This document shows, one piece after another, positions 23,611 through 30,073 of a DNA stretch of 35,628 nt (position 1 is its first letter; every line of letters begins with the position of its first letter). Location of the stretch: the IMG/VR virus record IMGVR_UViG_3300046004_000234, positions 1 to 35,628 of that record. The stretch is one strand, 5' to 3'. The notes beneath the pieces are model-generated. The model saw only the letters and a list, made by a program, of their open reading frames with translations. It was not told where the DNA came from and ran no database searches. The position numbers and the translations under genes are program-made. Origin of the DNA: a virus.

Positions 23611-24570
23611 TTATTGGTTATCGTCAACCACATTCCACCCTGGGGATTGCGTGTCATTTACGGGGGTCCACGTTATTGTCTGTGCATCATTTATAGCTAC
23701 CCAATCAGGGGTTTGACCATCATTTACTTGGAACCATCCACGAGCATATTGCAGATCCAGCAGCGTCATCAATTCCAACACCGTTCCAACAAACTCAACC
23801 GATCCAGACTGGGTATCGGTCATTGTAAATAATTCAAAACTATTGGCTAAAAAGGCCGCGTTTACACTTTGCGTATCGGCTAGTGTGGTGACTTCATCTC
23901 GCACGGCCACAAACGCAGCAAGTACATCCTGTGAGTCCGTTACCGTTTCTGTTTCAGTGACTAATCCTATAAAATCAGCCAATACATCTTGTGCTTCAGT
24001 AACAGTTATGGTATCTACCACAAAGCCTAAGAAGCTGCCTGTAGACGAGCTTGCTTCTAGCATTACTACCTGTTCTTCCTGACTTGCTAGGAAGTCCGCA
24101 TTTACATCATCATTGGTCGACAATGTGATGTTGTTATATTGAGCTGCTACGAAGTCTGCCTGTACTGCCTGTGAATCGGTTAAGGTTTGTGACTCGCTTA
24201 CTGACCCTACAAAATCCGCTTGCACCGCTTGTGAATCAGTTAGTGTTACTTCTTCTGTTTGAGAAGATAAAAAGTCTGCTGCAGCACTTTGTGCTTCGGA
24301 TAGCGATATTGTCTCTGCCTGTGCAGATAGATAATCAGCGAGGGCACTTTGCGTCTCAGACAGTAACAGGCTTTCATCTCTTGCTGCAATAAATCCTGCA
24401 AGCACATCCTCTGCGCTTGATACTGTTAGGCTTTCATCTCGTAGGCATAAGAAATCAGCTGATACAATTTGTACTTCGGTCAGTGTAATGGATTCAGCTA
24501 TGTCTACAGGATAAGCAGTTCCCCCTAGTGCGGCAAACGGTATCTGAGCAAAAGATGCAAATCCAAACAT
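23611..24570 (-). CDS. Repeat fibre protein: thirteen 20-residue repeats and a Trp-rich C-terminus (319 aa)
   Basis: I choose ATG 24570 because it lies one base after the TAG of the upstream fibre gene, implying re-initiation; an in-frame ATG at 24618 would read 16 codons of that gene in another frame. After MFGFASFAQIPFAALGG, residues 26-284 form thirteen tandem repeats of 20 residues (the last is 19), with consensus E-x-x-T-L-T-D-x-Q-x-V-x-A-D-F-V/L-x-x-x-x. Residues 278-319 give four 11-residue units W-x-x-V/I-N/D-D-x-Q-S/T. Constant length, hydrophobic phase and lack of Cys suggest a beta-solenoid or triple-beta shaft. No enzyme motif is present. Position among fibre genes makes it a fibre or spike. 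Function and receptor are unknown. Confidence 0.85.
   Translation of the reverse strand: MFGFASFAQIPFAALGGTAYPVDIAESITLTEVQIVSADFLCLRDESLTVSSAEDVLAGFIAARDESLLLSETQSALADYLSAQAETISLSEAQSAAADFLSSQTEEVTLTDSQAVQADFVGSVSESQTLTDSQAVQADFVAAQYNNITLSTNDDVNADFLASQEEQVVMLEASSSTGSFLGFVVDTITVTEAQDVLADFIGLVTETETVTDSQDVLAAFVAVRDEVTTLADTQSVNAAFLANSFELFTMTDTQSGSVEFVGTVLELMTLLDLQYARGWFQVNDGQTPDWVAINDAQTITWTPVNDTQSPGWNVVDDNQ
23614..23739 (-). repeat. Four 11-residue Trp repeats at the fibre C-terminus
   Basis: Units GWFQVNDGQTP, DWVAINDAQTI, TWTPVNDTQSP and GWNVVDDNQ are aligned with Trp every 11 residues and a V/I-N/D-D-x-Q core. They end at the stop codon. Confidence 0.85.
23719..24495 (-). repeat. Thirteen tandem 60-bp/20-residue coding repeats
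   Basis: The units are diverged in DNA but constant in length, with E at position 1, T/L/S near 4-6, D/E-x-Q at 7-9, A-D-F at 13-15. Adjacent units EEVTLTDSQAVQADFVGSVS and ESQTLTDSQAVQADFVAAQY are nearly identical, pointing to recent unit duplication. The unit beginning EQVVMLEASSS is the most diverged. Confidence 0.85.
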
Positions 24571-24571
24571 G

Positions 24572-25315
24572 CTACAATACAACCCATCTACTACCTGACG
24601 GCACGGTAATCGTAACACCCCCTGAAATTACCACCGGCCCAACTGAACTAGCAGAGTAGCCTGATGGGATTGCGTAGGTAGTACCTATGGTCATGTTATT
24701 AATAACTAGTCCATTTGAAGCTAGTAACTCCGCACCTGTAACTGTAGCTGATACAGAAAGACTTGTGCCGGTTGCAGCGCCTATAACGGGCGTGATTAAG
24801 GTTGGAGTGTTATCTACTACAAACTTAGTACCCGTACCTGTCTGGCTTGCTATGCTTGTAGCATTACCTACTGAAGTGATCGGACCAGTTAAATTGGCAT
24901 TGGTGGTAACGTTTCCTGCTGTTAAACCTGAAGCGGTACCCGTAATGTTAGTACCTACCAAGGAGGCCGGAGTACCTAGTCCAATAGCATTACCAGATGC
25001 ATCTAGCCACAAGCCTTTTTCAGCAGGGTATGTAACAAATACATCCTGTGTGCCTGAACTAAAATTAGTAAGTGAACCACCGTTAGAGGAAGATAACACC
25101 GTTGTTCTAGCTAGTGTAGTACCCGATAGCGTATACGTGCCAATACCCACTTCCCAGTTTGGACCACCCTGATCTGAGATAGTGTAGTAACAAGTATTGC
25201 CATTACCGACAACAGAAAAAGCCTGGAAGCCCGTGGAGGCTCCAAGCAGTGTAACCGTGCCCGTACCTGGCGAGTTCGCGGTCTCTTTTACTCTATCTTT
25301 AAGGACGAGAGCCAT
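24572..25315 (-). CDS. Fibre-type structural protein with conserved N-terminal module (247 aa)
   Basis: ATG 25315 has AGGAG 6 bases upstream. The N-terminal module is MALVLKDRVKETANSPGTGT, then GFQAFSVVGNGNTCYYTISD and EVGIGTYTLSGTTLARTTVL. I recall this module at the N-terminus of many phage tail fibre or base proteins. Residues 100-130 contain LWLDASGNAIGLGTPASLVG, a shaft motif similar to those of the other fibres. The C-terminus, GPVVISGGVTITVPSGSRWV, parallels the end of the 342-residue protein. The protein is beta-rich with no Cys pair or enzyme motif. It is followed by the repeat fibre with a single base between stop and start, so the two are probably made in fixed ratio. Confidence 0.84.
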   Translation of the reverse strand: MALVLKDRVKETANSPGTGTVTLLGASTGFQAFSVVGNGNTCYYTISDQGGPNWEVGIGTYTLSGTTLARTTVLSSSNGGSLTNFSSGTQDVFVTYPAEKGLWLDASGNAIGLGTPASLVGTNITGTASGLTAGNVTTNANLTGPITSVGNATSIASQTGTGTKFVVDNTPTLITPVIGAATGTSLSVSATVTGAELLASNGLVINNMTIGTTYAIPSGYSASSVGPVVISGGVTITVPSGSRWVVL

Positions 25316-25328
25316 TTGCGGCTCCTAA

Positions 25329-25895
25329 TTAAGCGGCAGTTGCAGCGTATGTAACGGATAAAGTGTCGCCTGATGTTACAACCTTATTGCCGGCAGTAAA
25401 GTCACCAGCACTAAATAATGTGCCTGTTGTATCGTCTTTAGTAGCTGAACCACCAATATTAATGAAACAACCTGCTACTGTACCTGAGCCTGTCATTGAA
25501 AACACCACGGCTGAGCTAGTGGTTTTAACACCGCCTGAAGCTGCACCAAACACTGGAGTTTTACGAGTACCTGTGTATGTCGGAGCATTAGTGCCGCCTA
25601 CTTCATTCCAAGACGCGTGTGAAGCTTGTGTATCGCCTACAGCCGCTGTACCAGTACCTTTTAGGCCCATAACAACTGCACCTGCAGCTGAGTTGCCTAG
25701 AATAGTGTCCATGGTTAGGTCTTTACCTACTGTGGTCACTAGATTGTGGATGTCGTCTTTCCACTTCAAAACACCGCTGGCGTCATGACACTCAACAGTG
25801 TAGTAACCTGAAATGCTGGTTGATTCGGAATGATTAGCGCCTCGGTCAACTGAAGCCTCGCATACATCCGCCATTTGTACTTTTTCTTTAAACAT
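25329..25895 (-). CDS. Putative minor virion protein (188 aa)
   Basis: ATG 25895 has AAGGAG upstream. The protein begins MFKEKVQMADVCEASVDRGA and then has ISGYYTVECHDASGVLKWKD, followed by NLVTTVGKDLTMDTILGN. The second half is a Gly/Thr/Ser beta-rich domain (VGGTNAPTYTGTRKTPVFGA, AVVFSMTGSGTVAGCFINIG). I recall this family in marine phage genomes in the same neighbourhood, next to the MAITQ protein, usually as a structural protein of unknown role. There is no signal peptide or catalytic motif. Its position between the adaptors and the fibre block suggests a tail or fibre-base component. Confidence 0.78.
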   Translation of the reverse strand: MFKEKVQMADVCEASVDRGANHSESTSISGYYTVECHDASGVLKWKDDIHNLVTTVGKDLTMDTILGNSAAGAVVMGLKGTGTAAVGDTQASHASWNEVGGTNAPTYTGTRKTPVFGAASGGVKTTSSAVVFSMTGSGTVAGCFINIGGSATKDDTTGTLFSAGDFTAGNKVVTSGDTLSVTYAATAA

Positions 25896-25906
25896 AAAAT
25901 AACTCC

Positions 25907-26338
25907 TTAGATGATTCTAATAATAGCACTTGACGCATTATTTGGTGGAAAACGAATGGTAAATGTATTATTTACTGAAACCTTTTCTGATCCAAAATTT
26001 AACACAGCTACGGCCCGATTGCCATTTGATGCATTATATACTAAAGCCCCAAATGCTGTAATAGTTGATGCGGTAAATGAAATATCACTGAAGCTGGTGT
26101 AGCCAATCGTTCCAGATACCGAAGTACCTACTTTTGTTAGAGTACCCCCTCCTGCAGTATATGACCCGCTTGCAGGCACTTCCCCTACTGTTGTATAGAC
26201 AGTAGTGGATGCATTAAGCGTTGCCGTATCTGTATATAAGGCAATCTTAAAGGTATCGCCTCCCACAACATCGAAATCATGCAATGCCTGCAAAAGTTCT
26301 TGTTTAAAGGAGGAGCATAGTGTTTGTGTAATAGCCAT
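25907..26338 (-). CDS. Putative tail/fibre-base virion protein (143 aa)
   Basis: The start ATG 26338 is preceded by AAGGTAAGG. The product begins MAITQTLCSSFKQELLQALH, with GDTFKIALYTDTATLNAS, GSYTAGGGTLTKVG and, near the end, ITAFGALVYNASNGNRAVAV and NFGSEKVSVNNTFTIRFPPN. The order of a short helix followed by a beta sandwich is a frequent marine phage protein seen next to tail fibre genes, from memory. It has no enzyme motif. Presence of a single Cys (position 8) is unremarkable. It likely belongs to the tail. The confidence concerns coding and family type, not a precise role. Confidence 0.78.
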   Translation of the reverse strand: MAITQTLCSSFKQELLQALHDFDVVGGDTFKIALYTDTATLNASTTVYTTVGEVPASGSYTAGGGTLTKVGTSVSGTIGYTSFSDISFTASTITAFGALVYNASNGNRAVAVLNFGSEKVSVNNTFTIRFPPNNASSAIIRII

Positions 26339-26347
26339 TTATGTACC

Positions 26348-27004
26348 TTACCTTGGAGAAGGGGACTGGACAACCAGTCTTGCCATACCGTCACGGTATT
26401 CATCGCGACGACGACGGCCTTGTTGTTCAACGCCAAGCCCTTGAATAGCTTGTTTGTAGCTGTTCTCAAAGTATGCCATCATGTCAGGCGGTCCTTTTGT
26501 ATAGCTATAGGCTTGTATCAAGCAAGCATATAAAAGCGCTTCAGGGGCGTTAATACTGACCCATGTTTCGGTATTAGTAGAAGATAATGTAGTAGGCTTG
26601 CGAATATATCCTATTTCTACTGAAAAGTTGGCATTAGGGGTAGGGGCAATGTAAAACGTGTTTTGATCCCATACGGAATAAAATTTAGGAACACCCGTTG
26701 TAGTGCCGTCTACCCAATATTCTTTTAAGAAAGAAGTATCTCTAAATTCTAGGAAAATTTGATCACCGGCTGCATCTGTTAAGATTAGGTAACGGTGTGT
26801 AAGCAAGTCAGTCGGAGCCGTTAAAAACCTATTACCACTTGTCATCGTTCCGGTAGATTCTTTTTTAAAGTCATCAAGGTCGATGTCTCTAAGAATCCTA
26901 TTTTCAGACATTGTAATAAATGTATTAATCACAGGCTCCGTAAATACATTACTGCCCACTTCGGTGTAGTTTCTAATATTTGTTACTAGTTCATCATATG
27001 TCAT
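26348..27004 (-). CDS. Head-tail adaptor protein (SU10-adaptor-like)
   Basis: A 218-residue protein; ATG 27004 overlaps the TGA of the 116-residue gene (ATGA). The N-terminus MTYDELVTNIRNYTEVGSNV, then FITMSENRILRDIDLDDFKK, is a helical pair typical of head-tail connectors. It continues with RFLTAPTDLLTHRYLILTDA, FLEFRDTSFLKEYW, GVPKFYSVWDQNTFYIAPTP and a C-terminal helix (EALLYACLIQAYSYTKGPPD, MAYFENSYKQAIQGLGVEQQ). The pattern of E-R near 34-37, a Leu-Pro-type site and the final helices matches the SU10-type adaptor family from memory. It should bind below the portal or the first connector. The tail is basic (GRRRRDEYRDGMARLVV). Function is supported by position between capsid and fibre genes. 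Confidence 0.78.
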   Translation of the reverse strand: MTYDELVTNIRNYTEVGSNVFTEPVINTFITMSENRILRDIDLDDFKKESTGTMTSGNRFLTAPTDLLTHRYLILTDAAGDQIFLEFRDTSFLKEYWVDGTTTGVPKFYSVWDQNTFYIAPTPNANFSVEIGYIRKPTTLSSTNTETWVSINAPEALLYACLIQAYSYTKGPPDMMAYFENSYKQAIQGLGVEQQGRRRRDEYRDGMARLVVQSPSPR

Positions 27005-27351
27005 GTTATTTCCACCGTAACTGTTCCTAGCGCACTTACTGCATATAAATCCCTATCTTCTGTAGCAGGGCGCATATCTATGGTATTCGTTGCACTTCCT
27101 CTACTCTGAAACGCAGTGTCTCCAGGAGCTCCTACAAACACAACCAGCGGCTCTACTCGATCGGGCCTAGGTTGCTCAAGGGCTTGGGCATCTGCCACAA
27201 ACTGCAAGGGCTCTAGCTGAGGCTCTTTTGGTTCATAGTCGTCTGGGCAGACTTTAAATCCACGCCAGTTTTTTCTTAATACGTTGTACGGGTACCGCTG
27301 GCCGCAGTAGTCACATAACCCAAACGCGTACTTACCAGAAGCATATGCCAC
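27001..27351 (-). CDS. Small conserved virion protein with three-cysteine putative metal site (116 aa)
   Basis: The start is GTG 27351. The first part reads MAYASGKYAFGLCDYCGQRY, PYNVLRKNWRGFKVCPDDYE, then PKEPQ. In related marine phages I recall the same family with a Ser/Asp-Arg-Ser pattern in place of the Cys-x2-Cys and with Gly-Pro-Asp after the helix. Here C13, C16 and C35 appear together, suggesting a zinc ribbon with three Cys and a fourth ligand (perhaps D37 or D38). The second half is a Pro/Ala-rich linker and a beta-like end (LYAVSALGTVTVEIT). The gene is coupled to the adaptor gene by an ATGA overlap and to the 224-residue gene by one base spacing. It is probably a connector accessory; function not shown. 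Confidence 0.75.
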   Translation of the reverse strand: MAYASGKYAFGLCDYCGQRYPYNVLRKNWRGFKVCPDDYEPKEPQLEPLQFVADAQALEQPRPDRVEPLVVFVGAPGDTAFQSRGSATNTIDMRPATEDRDLYAVSALGTVTVEIT

Positions 27352-27352
27352 A

Positions 27353-28027
27353 TTAATATCCCATTACGTCTGGTACAAAGTGGGCGCTTGCGGTATCCCT
27401 ATCCTCTGCCGCTGCACGTGCGAACTCTTCTTCATATAGCGCTTTTAAAGCGGGCGTACGATCAGGAGTAAATTTAAGGGACAAGTAGTAAGCCAATCCA
27501 GCAGCTAGACAAGGCAAGAAACGGAAGTTTACGTCCGCTGTATTGGAGTATTCCCCCGCATCGTCCATTCGTTTAATACGATAGTACCTAAGTTGATATA
27601 AATTGGAGGCACTAGGCGTTGGGTACAGGTATACTTTAGGAATGTTGGTACGTTCCACATATAACTGGGCAGGCCTTGCCTGGGTTGTCTTATCGGGTAT
27701 GTGCAAATACTCGGCACGACTAACCCTGTCTATTACAATGTCTACAGAAGGGCTTTGGGACAAATCTCTGATAACGGCTGAAAGCACGTTTACAGTATCC
27801 GTATCCAATACCACTTCTATTTGACCGACCGTTAGGTTAGCTGTTGCAAGTTCAATAGTCCAAAGGTTCAGGCCACGATTCGCCCACTCTAAAAACATTA
27901 GATTGAGTGAACGACGAGCTGTTTTAAGCTGATTACCGTTGGTCATTTGCATGCCGCAACGTTCAAAAGATTCTTCTATAAGCTCGTCGATCTGTAGATC
28001 AAATATCGTGGTACCTGAAGTAGCCAT
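27353..28027 (-). CDS. Connector/tail accessory protein, P22 gp4-like in role (224 aa)
   Basis: The start ATG 28027 abuts the upstream TAA, with AAGGTGG in the previous gene as ribosome binding site. The protein opens with MATSGTTIFDLQIDELIEES, then FERCGMQMTNGNQLKTARRS and NLMFLEWANRGLNLWTIEL, a helix pair of a type I recall widely in marine podovirus-like genomes. It continues with INRVSR-like DIVIDRVSRAEYLHIPDKTT, RPAQLYVERTNIPKVYLYPT and YYRIKRMDDAGEYS. The closing helix is LAAGLAYYLSLKFTPDRTPA. This order matches proteins annotated as tail accessory factor or tail tubular protein (P22 gp4 type). It should sit between portal and tail. The assignment is pattern-based from memory. Confidence 0.78.
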   Translation of the reverse strand: MATSGTTIFDLQIDELIEESFERCGMQMTNGNQLKTARRSLNLMFLEWANRGLNLWTIELATANLTVGQIEVVLDTDTVNVLSAVIRDLSQSPSVDIVIDRVSRAEYLHIPDKTTQARPAQLYVERTNIPKVYLYPTPSASNLYQLRYYRIKRMDDAGEYSNTADVNFRFLPCLAAGLAYYLSLKFTPDRTPALKALYEEEFARAAAEDRDTASAHFVPDVMGY

Positions 28028-28531
28028 TTAGCAGGCGCCACCTTTTTTCATTTTTTTAGGGTGTTTTTTACCCTTCATCATAGTGCCGTCAGGCATCATG
28101 TGATAGCCTGCTTTTACATTACCGCCGTCTTTCATGCCCATGCCTTTTTTTGCTGCTACTGCTGCTTTTGTTACTGCTTTACGCAAAAGCCCACTGCCTT
28201 GACTTGGGGCAGTTGCAGGCATGCCTTTAATAGCTTTTGCTGCTGCACGCATAAACCCACTGCCTTGATTTGGGGCAGTTGCAGGCATGTCTTTAGTAAC
28301 TTGTTGTGCTGCTTGCGCAACTTTACGCATGACTCCACCAAATGCCATTTTCACAGGACTACCGCCGTCTTTCATGCCCATTGCCATGCGTTTGCGAGGA
28401 CTTACGTCACCACCGTCCGCTAAAAACACAGGACCCGTAGTTTTACTTGTTTGTGATACCATTTTATTGCGGGAGCCTTTTTCAACACAACCACCACCAG
28501 CAGTTGCTGCACCCATACCTTTTCCAGCCAT
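28028..28531 (-). CDS. Lysine/glycine-rich repeat protein with KDGG motifs (167 aa)
   Basis: ATG 28531 has AAGGAG upstream. The protein is strongly basic and contains the motifs FLADGGDVSPRKR, GMKDGGSPVKMAFGG, GMKDGGNVKAG and the end KKMKKGGAC. Two 22-residue repeats with MPATAPNQGSG and MPATAPSQGSG match a 66-bp direct repeat in DNA. A putative Lys/Gly C-terminal tail finishes with a terminal Cys. No folded domain is recognisable; it looks disordered and DNA- or RNA-compatible. It is located between the 80-residue coiled coil and the connector genes, so a virion or packaging accessory role is likely. The KDGG-type motif recurs in other putative virion proteins of this phage (see findings). 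I assign no function. Confidence 0.75.
   Translation of the reverse strand: MAGKGMGAATAGGGCVEKGSRNKMVSQTSKTTGPVFLADGGDVSPRKRMAMGMKDGGSPVKMAFGGVMRKVAQAAQQVTKDMPATAPNQGSGFMRAAAKAIKGMPATAPSQGSGLLRKAVTKAAVAAKKGMGMKDGGNVKAGYHMMPDGTMMKGKKHPKKMKKGGAC
28190..28289. repeat. 66-bp direct repeat unit (two copies) in the KDGG protein gene
   Basis: Bases 28190-28223 and 28256-28289 match over 34 positions with one mismatch, coding for M-P-A-T-A-P-x-Q-G-S-G in both. A separate exact 20-bp repeat lies at 28121-28140 and 28361-28380, coding for MGMKDGG. Confidence 0.85.
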
Positions 28532-28549
28532 AATAGTTCTCCTTAATTA

Positions 28550-28792
28550 TTACTTTTCAGCAAGTTTATCAATTTTTGCTTCCAGACGGTTAATCCCATC
28601 TTCAAAGCGTTCCATAATTCTTTCAATGTCTGCCCTAACTTCTGCACGAGTGATATGGTCACGCGCTATCTCCTCTCTGGTACGGTTAAGCAAAATACTA
28701 AGCCTATCAAGGTCTTCAAACTTAGATTTAAGTAAAAACCCCATAATGGCTACCATAAAAGATAGCACGATATTCCATACCATCATCTCCAT
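28550..28792 (-). CDS. Small membrane-anchored coiled-coil protein (80 aa)
   Basis: Its ATG shares one base with the stop of the 261-residue gene (TAATG). Residues 1-20 (MEMMVWNIVLSFMVAIMGFL) form a single membrane span with the N-terminus probably outside or very short. A charged helix follows: KSKFEDLDRLSILLNRTREE, IARDHITRAEVRADIERIME and RFEDGINRLEAKIDKLAEK, with heptad-like Leu/Ile spacing. I recall similar short proteins in cyanophage and marine phage genomes, without function. It is unlikely to be an i-spanin because a holin-lysozyme set lies elsewhere, though a second membrane protein in a connector region is unusual. Function unknown. Confidence 0.75.
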   Translation of the reverse strand: MEMMVWNIVLSFMVAIMGFLLKSKFEDLDRLSILLNRTREEIARDHITRAEVRADIERIMERFEDGINRLEAKIDKLAEK

Positions 28793-29577
28793 TATGCAGC
28801 GCTTCCATCGTTCTTAATTAGTACGATATTAAAAAACGCACTGGCAGAGTTATTAGCAGCAGAACCTAATGCCGATGCTCCAATGCAATTTTTTTCCGCT
28901 ACTGTAATTGGGTAAGTAAAAACATAGCTAACAGACCCATTATTTAATGTAGAAACCGCTGCAACCCGTAGAATACCGTCTGGACCGTGTTGCTTTAAAA
29001 ATGCTGTAACTGAAGTAGAGCCTGACGCCTGTCCTGCCGTTATGGCCCCTTGTACTAAATAAGCAGTGTATCCAGCTGGAACACAATAATGCGCGGTGGT
29101 ACGGGTGTTATAGCCGATAGCAATCAGGTCATATAGAACGGCTGGAACACCAGCGGTAACTACACCTGTCCCTACGTTAATTACACCTGCATTCTCACCA
29201 CCAGAACCGACTGTTACAACGTATAGTTGGTTAACATACATGTATGAGTTTGTGGTGTTTACGGCAGTTTGCCCGTTTAGTATTACCGTTTCACTAACAA
29301 CGTTATAACTACCATTTAGCCCTTCGATGTATACCGTACGGGCGCCTGTACCTGCAGAAGTGTCATCTGCACTTGTAGAGCTTACTTTTAAAACAGAAGC
29401 AGTAGTAGGATGAACAATAGTGCCACCATCTGGCCATATTGTCTCTTCCGTCGTATCTACATCGGGGTTGTATCCAAATACAGTGATACTAGTGTGGCCC
29501 ATGATCTGGCCTCTAGACACCTGTAACTCAAACGGTTCGTATGTACCTACACGAGTAATTGATGAGACCGTAGACAT
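28792..29577 (-). CDS. Beta-rich virion protein (261 aa), possible head decoration or fibre
   Basis: ATG 29577 has AAAGGAG upstream. The protein starts MSTVSSITRVGTYEPFELQV, then SRGQIMGHTSITVFGYNPDV, DTTEETIWPDGGTIVHPTTA and SVLKVSSTSADDTSAGTGAR. The rest is beta-rich, including TVYIEGLNGSYNVVSETVIL and YVVTVGSGGENAGVINVGTG. I recall the block of IWPDGG, then DDTSAGTGARTV and LNG in many T7-like and marine phages as a structural protein of the virion; in those genomes it lies between capsid and connector genes, as here. No enzyme motif, Cys pair or membrane span. A head fibre or decoration role is plausible; tail location is not excluded. Confidence 0.8.
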   Translation of the reverse strand: MSTVSSITRVGTYEPFELQVSRGQIMGHTSITVFGYNPDVDTTEETIWPDGGTIVHPTTASVLKVSSTSADDTSAGTGARTVYIEGLNGSYNVVSETVILNGQTAVNTTNSYMYVNQLYVVTVGSGGENAGVINVGTGVVTAGVPAVLYDLIAIGYNTRTTAHYCVPAGYTAYLVQGAITAGQASGSTSVTAFLKQHGPDGILRVAAVSTLNNGSVSYVFTYPITVAEKNCIGASALGSAANNSASAFFNIVLIKNDGSAA

Positions 29578-29608
29578 AATTTAACTCCTTTAAAGTTAGA
29601 AGTTAAAA

Positions 29609-29890
29609 TTAAGATGCTGCGATAGCTGTACCGGCTGGTGAAATCCAGTTTGTACCATTGCCAACAGCAATACATGGATTGCCTGCTAAGCCGTTTGATA
29701 CGTAGATGATTTTGCCTGCTGGTTTAGTGGCCAAAGCGTTAGCTGATGTCACAGTGTAAGTAGGAAGTGTTGCAAAGCCTACTAAGCTGCCTGTTACAAC
29801 GCCTGTTACGTCGCCTACTACATTACCTGTAGTTGTGCCGATAAAACCATTTGTGGATGTGACTGGACCCGAAAAGGTGGTTGATGCCAT
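29609..29890 (-). CDS. Small virion-type protein after the capsid terminator (93 aa)
   Basis: I choose ATG 29890 because AAGGA lies 9 bases upstream. The open frame extends further up (to 29995), but that part runs through the structured leader and has no ribosome binding site. The product begins MASTTFSGPVTSTNGFIGTT and continues with TGNVVGDVTGVVTGSLVGFA, TLPTYTVTSANALATKPAGK and ends NGTNWISPAGTAIAAS. Repeats of T/V/G/S residues suggest a beta-structured shaft or decoration protein. It is the first gene after the intrinsic terminator that follows the major capsid gene, so it needs read-through or its own promoter. Function is inferred from composition and position. Confidence 0.75.
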   Translation of the reverse strand: MASTTFSGPVTSTNGFIGTTTGNVVGDVTGVVTGSLVGFATLPTYTVTSANALATKPAGKIIYVSNGLAGNPCIAVGNGTNWISPAGTAIAAS

Positions 29891-29916
29891 GATGTGATTT
29901 CCTTCATACAAAGTTA

Positions 29917-29961
29917 AGCCTATTAGTCTCGTATGCGTCTGCCGGGACAGTCTAATAAGCC
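29917..29961 (-). promoter_or_regulatory. Structured 5' leader hairpin
   Basis: On the minus strand GGCTTATTAG (29961-29952) can pair with CTAATAGGCT (29926-29917) to form a 10-bp stem, including G-U pairs, with a loop of about 25 bases. A competing CCGGGA/TCCCGG stem overlaps it. The hairpin lies 27 bases before ATG 29890. It could regulate translation or protect a processed end. No promoter is convincing; TATATT near 29987 is the best -10 candidate. Confidence 0.45.
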
Positions 29962-30024
29962 GGATAATTCCCGGAATACTCACAATATACACCATCTACA
30001 GAAAAATAAAAGGGGTTTTTGCAA

Positions 30025-30052
30025 CAAAAAAGCCACCCGAAGGTGGCTTTCC
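30025..30052 (-). terminator. Rho-independent terminator after the major capsid gene
   Basis: Minus-strand RNA forms a 9-bp stem AAAGCCACC/GGTGGCTTT (30050-30042 and 30037-30029) closed by the extra-stable UUCG tetraloop (30041-30038), then a U tract. It sits 22 bases past the capsid stop. It is not a terminator on the plus strand, where only three T residues follow. Confidence 0.93.
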
Positions 30053-30073
30053 ATTCTACGTATTACCGTTGAA

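Noticed and set aside
23719-24495. Regular 60-bp period as a possible CRISPR array
   Set aside because: The units are coding, diverged in DNA, in one frame and without conserved palindromic repeats or unique spacers.
24571-24618. Upstream start for the repeat fibre (ATG 24618)
   Set aside because: It would read 16 codons inside the previous gene in another frame, while ATG 24570 lies one base after that gene's stop.
29891-29995. N-terminal extension of the 93-residue gene
   Set aside because: The extension is coded by the structured leader, has no ribosome binding site and gives a sequence unlike the rest; ATG 29890 has AAGGA.
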